In this document: positions 40,614 through 49,067 of the stretch, one piece after another
Layout of the letters: every line of letters starts with the position of its first letter
Numbering within the stretch: the first letter of the stretch is position 1
NCBI RefSeq assembly: GCF_016031615.1
Contig: NZ_JACYXC010000001.1
Span: 2,604,001 to 2,668,000, forward strand
Length of the DNA stretch: 64,000 nucleotides
Direction: 5' to 3'
Origin: Streptomyces pactum
Lineage (GTDB): Bacteria > Actinomycetota > Actinomycetes > Streptomycetales > Streptomycetaceae
Notes under the pieces: generated by a model
The model's input: the letters and a program-made list of their open reading frames with translations, nothing else
Told to the model about the DNA's origin: nothing
The model's database searches: none
Translations under genes and position numbers: made by a program

Positions 40614-41486
40614 TCAATTGTTGCGGATACCCGCGAAGAGGTCGTCCTCGGGGAGGGATGTCTCCACCAAAGACCTGGCCAGCTCGTACTCCTCGGTCGG
40701 CCAGACCTCCTTCTGGATCTCCATCGGGACCCGGAACCAGCCGCCGTCGGGGTCGATCTGGGTGCGGTGGGCGATCAGCGCCTTGTCCCGGATCTCGAAG
40801 AAGTCCGCGCACGGCACGAACGTGGTCAGCGTCCGCTCCCGCTTCTCGAAGTCCTTCCAGCGCTCCAGCCACTCCCCGTACGGCGACTCCAGGCCGCGCG
40901 CCAGCAGCGCCTCGTGCAGCGCGGTGGTGCGGGGCCGGTTGAAGCCCTGGTTGTAGTAGAGCTTCTGCGGCTGCCAGGGCTCACCGGTGCCCGGGTACTT
41001 CTCCGGGTCCCCGGCGGCGTCGAAGGCCACCATGGTGATCTTGTGGGTCATGATGTGGTCGGGGTGCGGGTAGCCGCCGTTCTCGTCGTAGGTGGTGATC
41101 ACCTGCGGCCGGAACTCGCGGATCAGCTTCACCAGCCGGCCGGCGGCCTCGTCCACGTCCTCCAGCGCGAAGCAGCCCTCCGGCAGCGGGGGCAGCGGGT
41201 CGCCCTCGGGCAGGCCGGAGTCCACGAACCCCAGCCACTCCTGCTTGACGCCGAGGATCTCGCGGGCCTCGTCCATCTCCTTGGCCCGGACCTCGTGGAT
41301 GTTCTTCTCGATGTACTCGTCACCCTGGAGCTTCGGGTTGAGGATGGAGCCGCGCTCCCCGCCCGTGCAGGTGACGACCAGCACATCCACCCCCTCGGAC
41401 ACGTACTTCGCCATGGTGGCCGCGCCCTTGCTCGACTCGTCGTCGGGGTGGGCGTGCACAGCCATCAGTCGCAACTGCTCAGTCAA
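40614..41486 (-). CDS. mca: mycothiol S-conjugate amidase
   Basis: A zinc-dependent LmbE-family amidase. It cleaves S-conjugates of mycothiol so that the toxin leaves as a mercapturic acid and the GlcN-Ins moiety is recycled. Zinc ligands are seen in MAVHAHPDDESSKG and in YPHPDHIMTH. Other landmarks are CTGGERGSILNP, GFVDSGLP and the C-terminal WFRVPMEIQKEVWPTEEYELARS. A TTG at 41486 with GAGGA 8 bases upstream gives MTEQLRLMAVHAHPDDE, the usual beginning. An ATG at 41504 adds six residues but has no ribosome-binding site. The 290-aa length fits. Its presence confirms an actinobacterial, mycothiol-producing host. Confidence 0.95.
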   Translation of the reverse strand: MTEQLRLMAVHAHPDDESSKGAATMAKYVSEGVDVLVVTCTGGERGSILNPKLQGDEYIEKNIHEVRAKEMDEAREILGVKQEWLGFVDSGLPEGDPLPPLPEGCFALEDVDEAAGRLVKLIREFRPQVITTYDENGGYPHPDHIMTHKITMVAFDAAGDPEKYPGTGEPWQPQKLYYNQGFNRPRTTALHEALLARGLESPYGEWLERWKDFEKRERTLTTFVPCADFFEIRDKALIAHRTQIDPDGGWFRVPMEIQKEVWPTEEYELARSLVETSLPEDDLFAGIRNN

Positions 41487-41605
41487 GGCTCGATCCTCAG
41501 TCATCGAAGGGTCGGTCGGTGCGGTCGTGGTGCGGGTGGGTGCGGCAGCGGCCGTCGGCCGGCCTTCGGGCCGGGGGTGTCCGGGAGGGACCCTCGGGCG
41601 GCTTC

Positions 41606-41611
41606 TATAGT
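41606..41611 (+). promoter_or_regulatory. -10 element upstream of the DUF4307 gene
   Basis: TATAGT, an excellent -10 hexamer, lies 49 bp before the ATG in the spacer divergent from mca. The -35 region is not TTGAC-like. Confidence 0.5.
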
Positions 41612-41660
41612 GACCCAGACCGGTGAGAAAAAATTCCGGTCCCGGTCGAGGAGGACGATC

Positions 41661-42071
41661 ATGGCGACGGGTCGATCAGACCTTCCGGAGGGGCGGTACG
41701 GCCGGTCCGGCGACGAGCGCGCCGACCGGAAGCTGAAGATCGCCGGCGCGGTCTTCGGCGCGGCGCTGCTCGGCGTGGTCGGCTGGTCCGGCTACTCCTA
41801 CATCGCCGGTGAGGACGTCAGCGGACGGGTGATCGGTTTCCAGGTGGTCTCCGACGATTCCATCAAGGTCCACCTGGAGGTCCGCAAGGACAAGGGCGCC
41901 ACCGGCGTGTGCACGCTGCGCTCCCGCTCCGAGGACGGCGCCGAGGTGGGCGTCAAGGACTTCACCTTCGACCAGCGCACCGAGCAGGTGGACGAGATCG
42001 TCACGCTGCGCACCACCCACCGGGCGACCACCGCCGAGCTGATCGACTGCAAGGCGGCCGACGGAAGCTGA
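41661..42071 (+). CDS. DUF4307-family membrane protein
   Basis: 136 aa from ATG 41661, with GAGGAGG about 7 bases upstream. A short polar N-terminus (LPEGRYGRSGDERADRKLK) leads to one membrane helix (IAGAVFGAALLGVVGWSGYSYIAG, residues of about 28-50). A small extracytoplasmic beta-domain follows (VSGRVIGFQVVSDDSIKVHLEVRKDKG, CTLRSRSEDGAEVGVKDFTF), with two cysteines that could form a disulfide. This is the DUF4307 plan, a conserved actinobacterial protein of unknown function always found next to mca. It is transcribed away from mca toward greA. Confidence 0.88.
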   Translation: MATGRSDLPEGRYGRSGDERADRKLKIAGAVFGAALLGVVGWSGYSYIAGEDVSGRVIGFQVVSDDSIKVHLEVRKDKGATGVCTLRSRSEDGAEVGVKDFTFDQRTEQVDEIVTLRTTHRATTAELIDCKAADGS

Positions 42072-42479
42072 TCGCGCGCCCCGGCGCGCCGTACCGCCCC
42101 TGAGGCGTACGGCGGGCGCACGTGCCGCCCGGTGAGCGCCGGCGTGGCGCGGGGGCGCCCCGGACCACGCCGCACCCCACCCGGTGTCCCCCGCCCGGAG
42201 CAGTCGCGGCCGCCGCCGCACGGCGCCCCCGGCCCCCCGGCGGCGGTGGTTCCGGTTCGGCGGCGCGGACGGCGGGAGCCGGGCAACGCCGCCGGTGACA
42301 GGGGTCGCGGGGCCGGTTCCGGGGCTCTGGCACACCCCACCGCACCGGGCCGATCGATACGCCACACTCCTCCCGCTTTGGCGGCGGAATTGTTAGGCTC
42401 GTGGTTTCGCCCGGCTTCGAAGGCGCACCCTTCTGAGTAGGGCGTTCATTTGTATTCCCAGTACCGACGAGGAGCACCT
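42072..42479. other. gap upstream of greA
   Basis: About 400 bp. The first 290 bp are GC-rich with no gene. The last 110 bp are AT-richer and carry TAGGCT (42394-42399), a plausible -10 for greA, giving a leader of about 75 nt. Confidence 0.45.
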
Positions 42480-42977
42480 GTGACCCAGACCAGCGAGAAC
42501 GTCACCTGGCTGACCCAGGAGGCGTACGACCAGCTCAAGGCCGAGCTGGAGTATCTGTCGGGTCCCGCACGGGTCGAGATCGCCAAGAAGATCGAGGCTG
42601 CCCGCGAGGAGGGTGACCTGCGGGAGAACGGCGGGTACCACGCCGCCAAGGAGGAGCAGGGCAAGCAGGAGCTTCGCGTGCGCCAGCTGACCCAGCTCCT
42701 GGAGCACGCCAAGGTCGGCGAGGCTCCGGCGGACACCGGCGTGGTCGCGCCGGGCATGGTGGTCACCATCGCCTTCGACGGAGACCCGGACGACACGCTG
42801 ACCTTCCTGCTGGCCTCCCGCGAGTACGCGAGCTCGGACGTCGAGACCTACTCGCCGCAGTCCCCGCTGGGCCAGGGCGTGAACGGCAAGAAGGTCGGCG
42901 AGGACGCGGAGTACGAGCTGCCGAACGGCAAGACCGCCTCGGTGCGCATCCTGGAGGCCAAGCCCTACCAGGGCTGA
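42480..42977 (+). CDS. greA: transcription elongation factor GreA
   Basis: 165 aa from GTG 42480, with GAGGAG about 5-7 bases upstream. The N-terminal antiparallel coiled coil contains the acidic tip: WLTQEAYDQLKAELEYLSG, then AAREEGDLRENGGYHAAKEEQGKQEL (described in two parts). It enters the RNA polymerase secondary channel and stimulates cleavage of backtracked RNA. The C-terminal FKBP-like domain has VVAPGMVVTIAFDGD, SPLGQGVNGKKVGEDAEYELPNG and VRILEAKPY. The length and motifs are standard. A 6-bp hairpin, AGCCCT-acc-AGGGCT, ends at the stop codon, and a stronger hairpin follows it. Confidence 0.96.
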   Translation: MTQTSENVTWLTQEAYDQLKAELEYLSGPARVEIAKKIEAAREEGDLRENGGYHAAKEEQGKQELRVRQLTQLLEHAKVGEAPADTGVVAPGMVVTIAFDGDPDDTLTFLLASREYASSDVETYSPQSPLGQGVNGKKVGEDAEYELPNGKTASVRILEAKPYQG

Positions 42978-42978
42978 C

Positions 42979-43004
42979 GCGGCCCGCGGACGCACCGCGG
43001 CCGC
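42979..43004 (+). terminator. greA terminator hairpin
   Basis: GCGGCC(C)GCGG pairs with CCGCGGCCGC: ten base pairs with one bulged C around the loop ACGCA, starting two bases after the greA stop codon. It directly follows the AGCCCT/AGGGCT stem embedded in the last codons. Confidence 0.65.
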
Positions 43005-43499
43005 CTCGCGGGACCGGCCAAGCGGGCGTGCCCGCCGCCCCCCGCACCCGCTCCCGGCGGCGCGCGGGCCGCCCCCGCCCGGATCCCCGCGATCCGCCCG
43101 GCCCCGGCCGGGGTGAGCGGCCCGCGGCGCCCGGTCAGCGCCGGTGCGGTCACCGCCCGTACGGGCCCCGGGCCCCGACCGACGACGATCCGGACCCCCG
43201 GCGCACCCCGCGCCGGGGGTCCGGCCGTACCGGGGGTCCGGTCGGTACCGGGGGCCCGGCCGTACCCGGGGTCCGGTCGGTGCCGGGGTCCGGTCGGTGA
43301 CGGCCACCTTCGGCCCCTACCGGGGCTCCGGTCGGTCCCGAGGGTCCGGTCGTGCGGGGCCCGGTCCGTACCGGGCTCCGGCCGATGACGAGTTCCCCGG
43401 GGCCACCGCCCCGGGGCGCGGCCGGGAAGCCGGGGCGCCACTGCCCGGGGTGCCGCGGCCCCGGCGCCCCGGGCCCCGCCGCGGCTCACCGCCCGCGCG
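43005..43499. other. gene-free gap with 17-18 bp repeat array
   Basis: About 500 bp between greA and the convergent ABC permease gene. Apart from the repeat array listed next, it contains only GC-rich filler. Confidence 0.45.
43213..43300. repeat. five-copy degenerate direct repeat, 17-18 bp period
   Basis: Copies of CCGGGGGTCCGGTCGGTA begin at about 43213, 43230, 43248, 43265 and 43283, with one to four changes each. Looser copies continue to about 43390. The period is not a multiple of three throughout and no protein is encoded. Confidence 0.6.
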
Positions 43500-44375
43500 T
43501 CAGGCCGCGGCGGACCGGTACCGGCGGACCGCCAGCGTCCGGAAGAACGCGATGATCAGGACCGACCAGAGCACCGAGGCGAGCACCGGGTGCCGCATCG
43601 GCCAGGCGTCCGGCACCGGGTACCCGGCAGGCAGGTTGCCGAAGAGTTCCCGGCACGCCTGCACCGTGGTGCTGAACGGGTTCCACTCGGCGATGTGCCG
43701 CAGCGCGGCGGGCATGTTCTCCGAGGGCACGAAGGCGTTGGAGATGAACGTCAGCGGGAACAGCCACAGCAGCCCGCCGGACGTGGCCGCCTCGGGGGTG
43801 CGCACCGACAGGCCGATCAGCGCGCCGATCCAGGAGAAGGCGTAGCCCAGCAGGAGCAGCAGCCCGAACGCGGCCAGCGCGCGGAGCGCCCCGTCGTGCA
43901 CCCGCCAGCCGACGATCGCCGCCACCACCGCGAGCACCACCAGGGTGAGCGCCGTCTGCACCAGGTCCGCCAGGGTGCGTCCGGTGAGCACCGCGCCGCG
44001 GGTCATCGGCAGGGACCGGAACCGGTCGATCAGGCCCTTGTGCATGTCCTCGGCGATCCCGGCGCCCGCGCCGGCGGTGGCGAAGGTGACGGTCTGCGCG
44101 AAGATGCCGGCCATCAGGAACTCCCGGTAGGCCGCCGGGTCGGTCTGCCCGCCGACGTCGATGGAGCCGCCGAAGACGTAGCTGAAGAGCACCACGAACA
44201 TGATCGGCTGGATCAGGCCGAAAATCACCACTTCCGGAATCCGGACCATCCGGATGAGGTTGCGCCGGGCCACGATGAGCGAGTCGCGCACCGAACGGGC
44301 GATCCGGCCCCGCTCGGGCGGGGTGTACAGGCCGCCCACCACCCCGGTGGGCTCCTCGCCGTGGAGGGTGGTCAT
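43500..44375 (-). CDS. ABC-2 type transporter permease (DrrB-like)
   Basis: 291 aa with about six membrane helices: VVIFGLIQPIMFVVLFSYVF, AGIFAQTVTFATAGAGAG, LTLVVLAVVAAIVGW, AFGLLLLLGYAFSWIGALIGLSV, GGLLWLFPLTFISNAFVPS and VLASVLWSVLIIAFF. IDRFRSLPMTRGAVLTGRTLADL is the conserved cytosolic loop of the ABC-2/DrrB family. ATG 44375 overlaps the stop of the ATPase gene by four bases, so the two proteins are made together as a half-exporter pair for drugs or lipids. The substrate is unknown. Confidence 0.92.
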   Translation of the reverse strand: MTTLHGEEPTGVVGGLYTPPERGRIARSVRDSLIVARRNLIRMVRIPEVVIFGLIQPIMFVVLFSYVFGGSIDVGGQTDPAAYREFLMAGIFAQTVTFATAGAGAGIAEDMHKGLIDRFRSLPMTRGAVLTGRTLADLVQTALTLVVLAVVAAIVGWRVHDGALRALAAFGLLLLLGYAFSWIGALIGLSVRTPEAATSGGLLWLFPLTFISNAFVPSENMPAALRHIAEWNPFSTTVQACRELFGNLPAGYPVPDAWPMRHPVLASVLWSVLIIAFFRTLAVRRYRSAAA

Positions 44376-45421
44376 CGCACGGCCTCCTTCCCCGCACCGC
44401 CGTCCGCCGCCGCCCGGTCCCGCCCGCCGTCGCCGGCCGTGCCGCGCCGGTCGGCGTCCGGGCCGCCGCCGTCCTCGGCGCCCTCGGCGCGGTGCCCGGT
44501 CAGGGAGAGGAACACGTCGTCCAGAGTGGGCCGGCGCAGCCCGATGTCGTCGATCTCCACGCCCCGGCCGTCCAGCTCCCGGATGATCTCCGCCAGCAGC
44601 CGGGCGCCGCCGGTGACCGGGACGGTGACCTTGCGGGTGTGCTCCTGCACCGCGGCCTCGCCCGCGCCCAGCCGGCGCAGCACCTCGCGGGCGACCGGGA
44701 GGTGCCCGCGGTCGCGCACCACGACCTCCGCCCGCTCGCCGCCGGTGCGCGCCTTGAGCTGGTCGGAGGTGCCGCGGGCGATCACCCGGCCCTGGTCCAT
44801 CACCACGATGTCGTCCGCCAGCCGGTCGGCCTCCTCCAGGTACTGGGTGGTGAGCAGCAGCGTGGTGCCCTGGGCCACCAGGTCCTCGATGACCTCCCAC
44901 AGCGCCTGCCGGTTGCGCGGGTCCAGGCCGGTGGTGGGCTCGTCCATGAACATCACGGGCGGGCTGACCACCAGCGCGGCGGCCAGGTCCAGCCGGCGCC
45001 GCATCCCGCCGGAGTACGTGCGGGCCGGGCGGTCGGCCGCGGCGGCCAGCCCGAACCGCTCCAGCAGCACCGCCGCGCGGGCCTTCGCGTCCCGGCCGCT
45101 GAGCTGGTACAGCTCACCGACCATGCGCAGGTTCTCGCGTCCGGTGAGGTACTCGTCCACCGCGGCGAACTGCCCGGACAGGCCGATGGACCGCCGGACC
45201 CGGTCGGGGTGGCGCAGCACGTCCAGCCCGGCCACCACGGCCCGGCCGCTGTCCGGTGTCAGCAAGGTGGTCAGCACCCGGACCGCCGTGGTCTTGCCGG
45301 CCCCGTTGGGCCCGAGGAGACCGAGCACGGTCCCCTCGGGCACGTCGAGGTCCACGCCGTCCAGGGCCCTCACCGCGCCGAAGGTCTTCACCAGTCCCTC
45401 GGCGCGGATGGCGTCCGGCAT
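44372..45421 (-). CDS. ABC transporter ATP-binding protein (DrrA-like)
   Basis: A 349-aa cytosolic ATPase that powers the adjacent ABC-2 permease. It has Walker A GPNGAGKT (residues of about 37-44), Q-loop GLSGQFAAVDEYLTG, the ABC signature YSGGMRRRLDLAAALV, Walker B PVMFMDEPTTGLD and the switch-region TTQYLEEADRLAD. After the nucleotide-binding domain comes the C-terminal DrrA-type extension (VPVTGGARLLAEIIRELDGRGVEIDDIGLRRPTLDDVFLSLTG, given here only by its ends). The family includes daunorubicin/doxorubicin self-resistance pumps. The last 35 residues are Asp/Gly/Ala-rich. ATG 45421 is preceded by a GGGGG-containing site. Confidence 0.94.
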   Translation of the reverse strand: MPDAIRAEGLVKTFGAVRALDGVDLDVPEGTVLGLLGPNGAGKTTAVRVLTTLLTPDSGRAVVAGLDVLRHPDRVRRSIGLSGQFAAVDEYLTGRENLRMVGELYQLSGRDAKARAAVLLERFGLAAAADRPARTYSGGMRRRLDLAAALVVSPPVMFMDEPTTGLDPRNRQALWEVIEDLVAQGTTLLLTTQYLEEADRLADDIVVMDQGRVIARGTSDQLKARTGGERAEVVVRDRGHLPVAREVLRRLGAGEAAVQEHTRKVTVPVTGGARLLAEIIRELDGRGVEIDDIGLRRPTLDDVFLSLTGHRAEGAEDGGGPDADRRGTAGDGGRDRAAADGGAGKEAVR

Positions 45422-45739
45422 ATCGCCCCCAGGAGGTGTCTCGGGATCGAGTCGTCGCCGGGCGGTTGCCCGTCCTCCCGTTGTACGCTCCGCCGCCGGT
45501 TACGGCATCAGCTGTGCGCCCCGCCGCCGAACGCCGGCGGCGCATGTGCGCCACCGGCGCCGGTCGCGCCACCGTCGATCACCGGCCACGGCGCCGCCGG
45601 CACCGGTCACGGCACCACCGTTCACCGGTCACGGCACCGCCGGTTACCGGTCACGGCACCCGTGGTGTCACCCGGTACGTCCCGGCACCGGTGGTCGCAC
45701 GCGGTGACGCCCCCGGGGCCGGTGGTACGGCGCCGGTCG
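45422..45739. other. gap between ABC operon and threonine ammonia-lyase gene
   Basis: About 320 bp holding the promoter of the ABC operon at the left and a four-copy repeat in the middle. No gene. Confidence 0.45.
45582..45662. repeat. four-copy repeat, 21-22 bp period
   Basis: CCGGTCACGGCACC-type units begin at 45582 (CCGGCCACGGCGCC), 45603, 45625 and 45647. The last three share CCGGTCACGGCACC exactly. The period is close to two helical turns. Confidence 0.6.
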
Positions 45740-45754
45740 GTCCCGCTCCGGGAC
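45740..45754 (-). terminator. short hairpin after the threonine ammonia-lyase gene
   Basis: GTCCCG-ctc-CGGGAC, a perfect 6-bp stem, located two bases beyond the stop codon of the minus-strand gene. Confidence 0.4.
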
Positions 45755-45756
45755 GG

Positions 45757-47220
45757 TCACGGCATCACGGTGTACCCGGCCCCGCTCAGCGCCTTGGCCA
45801 CCTGGGCGCAGTGCTCGGGCCCCTCGGTCTCCAGGTGCAGCTCCACCTCCGCCTCGGTGAGCCCGAGCCGCGGATCGGTCCGTACGTGGCTGACGTCCAG
45901 GACGTTGGCGTCCACCTCGGACAGCACCGCGAGCAGGGTGGCGAGCGCGCCGGGGCGGTCGGTCAGCCGCAGCCGCAGGGACAGGTAGCGGCCGGCGGCG
46001 GCCATGCCGTGGCGGAGTATGCGCTGCATCAGCAGCGGGTCCACGTTGCCGCCCGACAGCACCGCGACCACCGGCCCCTGGAAGGAGTCCGGCGCGCTCA
46101 GCAGCGCCGCCACCGGGCTCGCCCCGGCCGGCTCGACCACCAGCTTGGCCCGCTCCAGGCAGAGCAGCAGCGCACTGGAGAGCGCGTCCTCGGAGACGGT
46201 GCGGACCTCGTCGACGAGTTCGCCGACGATGCCGAACGGCACGTCGCCGGGGCGGCCGACCTTGATGCCGTCGGCCATCGTGGCGGGCTCGTGGATGGAC
46301 ACCGGGCGTCCGGCGGCCAGCGACGGCGGGTACGCCGCGGCACCGGCCGCCTGCACCCCGACGACCCGCACATCGGGCCGTAGCGCCTTCACCGCCACCG
46401 CGATCCCGGCCGCCAGACCGCCGCCGCCGATGCCCACCACGATGGTGCGCACCTCGGGGCACTGCTCAAGGATCTCCAGCCCCACCGTGCCCTGGCCGGC
46501 GATGACGTCGGGGTGGTCGAACGGGTGGATGAAGACCGCGCCGGTCTCCTGGGCGTACTGCTGGGCGGCGCGCAGCGTCTCGTCCACCACGTGTCCGTGC
46601 AGCCGTACCTCGGCGCCGTACTCCCGGGTCGCGGCGACCTTCGGGAGCGGGGCGCCCACCGGCATGAAGACCGTGGAGCGCACGCCGAGCAGCGAGGCGG
46701 CCAGGGCGACGCCCTGGGCGTGGTTGCCGGCGCTCGCCGCCACCACCCCGGCCGCCCGTTCCCGCTCGGAGAGCCCGGCGATGCGCACATAGGCGCCGCG
46801 CACCTTGAAGGAGCCGGTGCGCTGGAGGTTCTCGCACTTGAAGTGGACCGGTGAGCCGAGCAGCCCGGTGAGGAACCGGCTGCCCTCCAGCGCGGTGGTC
46901 CGGGACACCCCGGAGAGCATGCGCTGGGCGGCGCGGACGTCCTTGAGCGAGACGGCCCGCGGCGAGGCGGGGCCGGCTGCCGCGGCGGGCGTGGTGGTGG
47001 CGGTGCCGTGGGTGGTGGCGGTGCCGGGGCCGGTGGTTCCGGCAGGGGCGGGGACGGCGGGCGCGGTGGCGTCCGCCGGCCGGGCGCCGGACGCGGTGGC
47101 GTCCTGCGCGGCGTGCGGGGGCGACGTCGGAGAGGCGTCGCCGGGCGTACCGGGCCGGGCCCGGTCCCCCGCCGCCTCCGCCGCCGGGTCCCCGGCGCGT
47201 GGTGTGGGTCGTGCTGCCAT
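45757..47220 (-). CDS. ilvA: threonine ammonia-lyase (threonine dehydratase) with ACT domain
   Basis: A PLP enzyme converting threonine to 2-oxobutanoate and ammonia, the entry to isoleucine synthesis or threonine breakdown. Lys139 in LQRTGSFKVRGAY is the PLP lysine. SAGNHAQGVALAA and VVGIGGGGLAAGIA are the substrate and phosphate loops. PAGASPVAALLS and SGGNVDPLLMQRIL complete the fold. A C-terminal ACT-type regulatory domain (LSLRLRLTDRPGALATLLAVLSEVDANV) is present. ATG 47220 gives 487 aa, about 80 more than usual, because residues of about 1-88 are a Pro/Ala/Thr-rich disordered extension (GTATTHGTATTTPAAA). The core begins at SLKDVRAAQRML. It diverges from the MarR gene. Confidence 0.93.
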   Translation of the reverse strand: MAARPTPRAGDPAAEAAGDRARPGTPGDASPTSPPHAAQDATASGARPADATAPAVPAPAGTTGPGTATTHGTATTTPAAAAGPASPRAVSLKDVRAAQRMLSGVSRTTALEGSRFLTGLLGSPVHFKCENLQRTGSFKVRGAYVRIAGLSERERAAGVVAASAGNHAQGVALAASLLGVRSTVFMPVGAPLPKVAATREYGAEVRLHGHVVDETLRAAQQYAQETGAVFIHPFDHPDVIAGQGTVGLEILEQCPEVRTIVVGIGGGGLAAGIAVAVKALRPDVRVVGVQAAGAAAYPPSLAAGRPVSIHEPATMADGIKVGRPGDVPFGIVGELVDEVRTVSEDALSSALLLCLERAKLVVEPAGASPVAALLSAPDSFQGPVVAVLSGGNVDPLLMQRILRHGMAAAGRYLSLRLRLTDRPGALATLLAVLSEVDANVLDVSHVRTDPRLGLTEAEVELHLETEGPEHCAQVAKALSGAGYTVMP

Positions 47221-47365
47221 GCGGCCAGTCTCGCAGTTCCCTCCCCGCGCGCCTCTTGCGGCCGGATCGCGACGGCAGGTTTGTGCAGCACGGCTACGGG
47301 CCACCCCGGGGCCGCGTACTCTGTGCCCCATCCCACAGACCACCGCAAGAAGTGAGCCTTAGGCC

Positions 47366-47866
47366 ATGCCCACCTCATCGGACATGACGACGCAACTCGA
47401 TACGAACGTACTCGACGCCCTTCAGCACCAGGTCGCCCTCTTCGCCCGGCGCGCGGAGCAGACCCGGCTCGGTGGCATCGGCAACGCCCGGAACTCCATG
47501 GACCGCGCCGCGTATCTGCTGCTCAACCGGCTGGACCAGGAGGGTCCGATGGGGGTCAAGGCACTGGCCGCCGGGATGGGCATCGACTCCTCCACGGTGA
47601 CCCGCCAGGTGGCTCCGCTGGTGGATTCCGGCATGGTCAAGCGGACCTCGCACCCCGAGGACGGGCGTGCGGTGGTCCTCCAGCTGTCCCCGCGCGGCAA
47701 GGCCCGGCTGGAGGAAGTCCGGTCCTCCCGGCGGGACTTGATGGCGTTGGTGACCGAGGAGTGGACACCGGATGAGCGCGATGTCTTCTGTGAATTGCTG
47801 ACCCGTTTCAACACCGCGCTGTCCGCCGTGCACACCGCCATGCCCCAGGCCTCGCCGGCCTCTTGA
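47366..47866 (+). CDS. MarR-family transcriptional regulator
   Basis: 166 aa from ATG 47366. An in-frame ATG at 47384 (MTTQLDTNVLDAL) is the main alternative. Neither has a strong ribosome-binding site. The winged-helix core is AAYLLLNRLDQEGPMGVKALAAGMGIDSSTVTRQVAPLVDSGMVKRTSHPEDGRAVVLQLSPRGKARLEE: recognition helix DSSTVTRQVAPL, wing PEDGRAVVLQLS. Flanking helices form the dimerisation region. It is divergently arranged with threonine ammonia-lyase and 44 bases upstream of the sigma-factor gene. Its target could be either neighbour or itself. The ligand is unknown. Confidence 0.92.
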   Translation: MPTSSDMTTQLDTNVLDALQHQVALFARRAEQTRLGGIGNARNSMDRAAYLLLNRLDQEGPMGVKALAAGMGIDSSTVTRQVAPLVDSGMVKRTSHPEDGRAVVLQLSPRGKARLEEVRSSRRDLMALVTEEWTPDERDVFCELLTRFNTALSAVHTAMPQASPAS

Positions 47867-47910
47867 CCCCACGGCCGTGCTGCCGTGTCCTGAAAGGTAC
47901 GGGAGGCACG

Positions 47911-48819
47911 GTGGAGAAGCGGCGGACGGAACGGGACGGCCGCCGGGCCCGGGAATTCGAGGCATTCGTCGCGGGCGCCGGAGGACGGCTGCTGCATGCC
48001 GCCGCGCTGCTGACCGGCGAACCGCCGCAGCGGTGCCCGGCCGCCGAGGACCTGCTGATCCACGCCCTCGCCCGCACCTACGCGGCCTGGGACACCCTGC
48101 GCGGCGAGGACCCCTACGACCGCGCCCGCCAGGAGCTCGCCGCCCGCTTCGCCTGCACCGCCTGGCGCTACCGCACCGCGCCGTGGCGGACGCCGCCGCC
48201 GGCCGGCACCACGACCGGTGACCGGGGCGGCGGCACGGACGGCGGCCGGGACGGCGGCGCGGACGGTGGCCGGGACGGCGGCGCGGACCGAGCGGGTAGG
48301 GGGAGCGGTACGGACGGGAGCCGCAAGGCGGACGGCGGCGCCGGTACGGCCGGGGCCGTACGGGACTGGTTCCGGCGGATCCGGTTCCGGCGGAACCGGC
48401 CGGGCACCGGGCGCGGCGGCTGGTCCGGCGGGGGGCTGCTGGACCGCCTGACCCCGCAGGAACGGCTGGTGCTGGTGCTCCGCATCCGCGAGGGCGTCGC
48501 CGAGGAGCAGGCCGCCGCCGTGCTGGGCCTGCCCCCGGACCGGGTGCGCGCGCTGTGCAACCGCGCGGTGTTCCGGCTGGCCGACGCCACCAGGCCGCCC
48601 GGACCCCGCGGCGGGAGCGGCACCCGGACCGGACGCGCGCCGGACGGCCGTCCCGCCGGGGCGGCGCCGGAGCGGGGCGGTGCCCAGGACGGACCCGGGG
48701 ACGGTGCCCGGGACGGACTCCGGGGCGGGGGGCCGGGCCGGCCGGTGAGCGGGCCCGCCGGTCCCGTGGCCACGGCGCCCGTGCCGTCCGCCCCGAAGGT
48801 TCCGGGGGCGGCGCCATGA
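47911..48819 (+). CDS. ECF-like RNA polymerase sigma factor with Gly/Asp-rich linker
   Basis: 302 aa from GTG 47911, with GGGAGG five bases upstream. An N-terminal sigma region 2-like helix set (FEAFVAGAGGRLLHAAALLTG, AEDLLIHALARTYAAWDTLRG) is followed by a GGRDGGADGGRDGGAD repeat linker. A region 4-type HTH then follows (LLDRLTPQERLVLVLRIREGVAEEQAAAVLGLPPDRVRALCNRAVFRLAD, described by its ends). The C-terminal 70 residues are Gly/Arg/Pro-rich. Region 2 is weak compared with canonical ECF factors (no clear DNA-melting motif), so it may be a degenerate or specialised factor. The stop overlaps the start of a small membrane protein, the usual position of an anti-sigma factor. Confidence 0.78.
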   Translation: MEKRRTERDGRRAREFEAFVAGAGGRLLHAAALLTGEPPQRCPAAEDLLIHALARTYAAWDTLRGEDPYDRARQELAARFACTAWRYRTAPWRTPPPAGTTTGDRGGGTDGGRDGGADGGRDGGADRAGRGSGTDGSRKADGGAGTAGAVRDWFRRIRFRRNRPGTGRGGWSGGGLLDRLTPQERLVLVLRIREGVAEEQAAAVLGLPPDRVRALCNRAVFRLADATRPPGPRGGSGTRTGRAPDGRPAGAAPERGGAQDGPGDGARDGLRGGGPGRPVSGPAGPVATAPVPSAPKVPGAAP

Positions 48820-49067
48820 GCCGTCCGGAGCGCAGGGAGGACCGGGTACGCCGGATGCTGGACGGCCCGCCCCGCCCGGTCCTGCCGCCGGCCCTGGCCG
48901 ACCGCGCCGCGGACCGGGGCCGCCGCGTGCTGCGCCGGCGCCGGGCGGCGCGGGCGGTGGGCTGGTGGCTGCTGTTCGCCGCGGTCGTCGCCTTCACGGT
49001 CTGGGCGGTGATCACCGAGCCCTGGACGACCCCGCCGCTGGACAGCACCCCGGTCGAGGGCTGGTGA
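48816..49067 (+). CDS. small single-pass membrane protein coupled to the sigma factor
   Basis: 83 aa from ATG 48816, overlapping the sigma-factor stop by four bases. A very basic N-terminal region (RREDRVRRMLDG, RGRRVLRRRRAARA) precedes one membrane helix, VGWWLLFAAVVAFTVWAVI (residues of about 49-67), and a 16-residue outside tail, TEPWTTPPLDSTPVEGW. There is no ZAS zinc motif. Position and topology suggest an anti-sigma factor of minimal type or a membrane tether, but this is inference from context only. Confidence 0.72.
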   Translation: MSRPERREDRVRRMLDGPPRPVLPPALADRAADRGRRVLRRRRAARAVGWWLLFAAVVAFTVWAVITEPWTTPPLDSTPVEGW

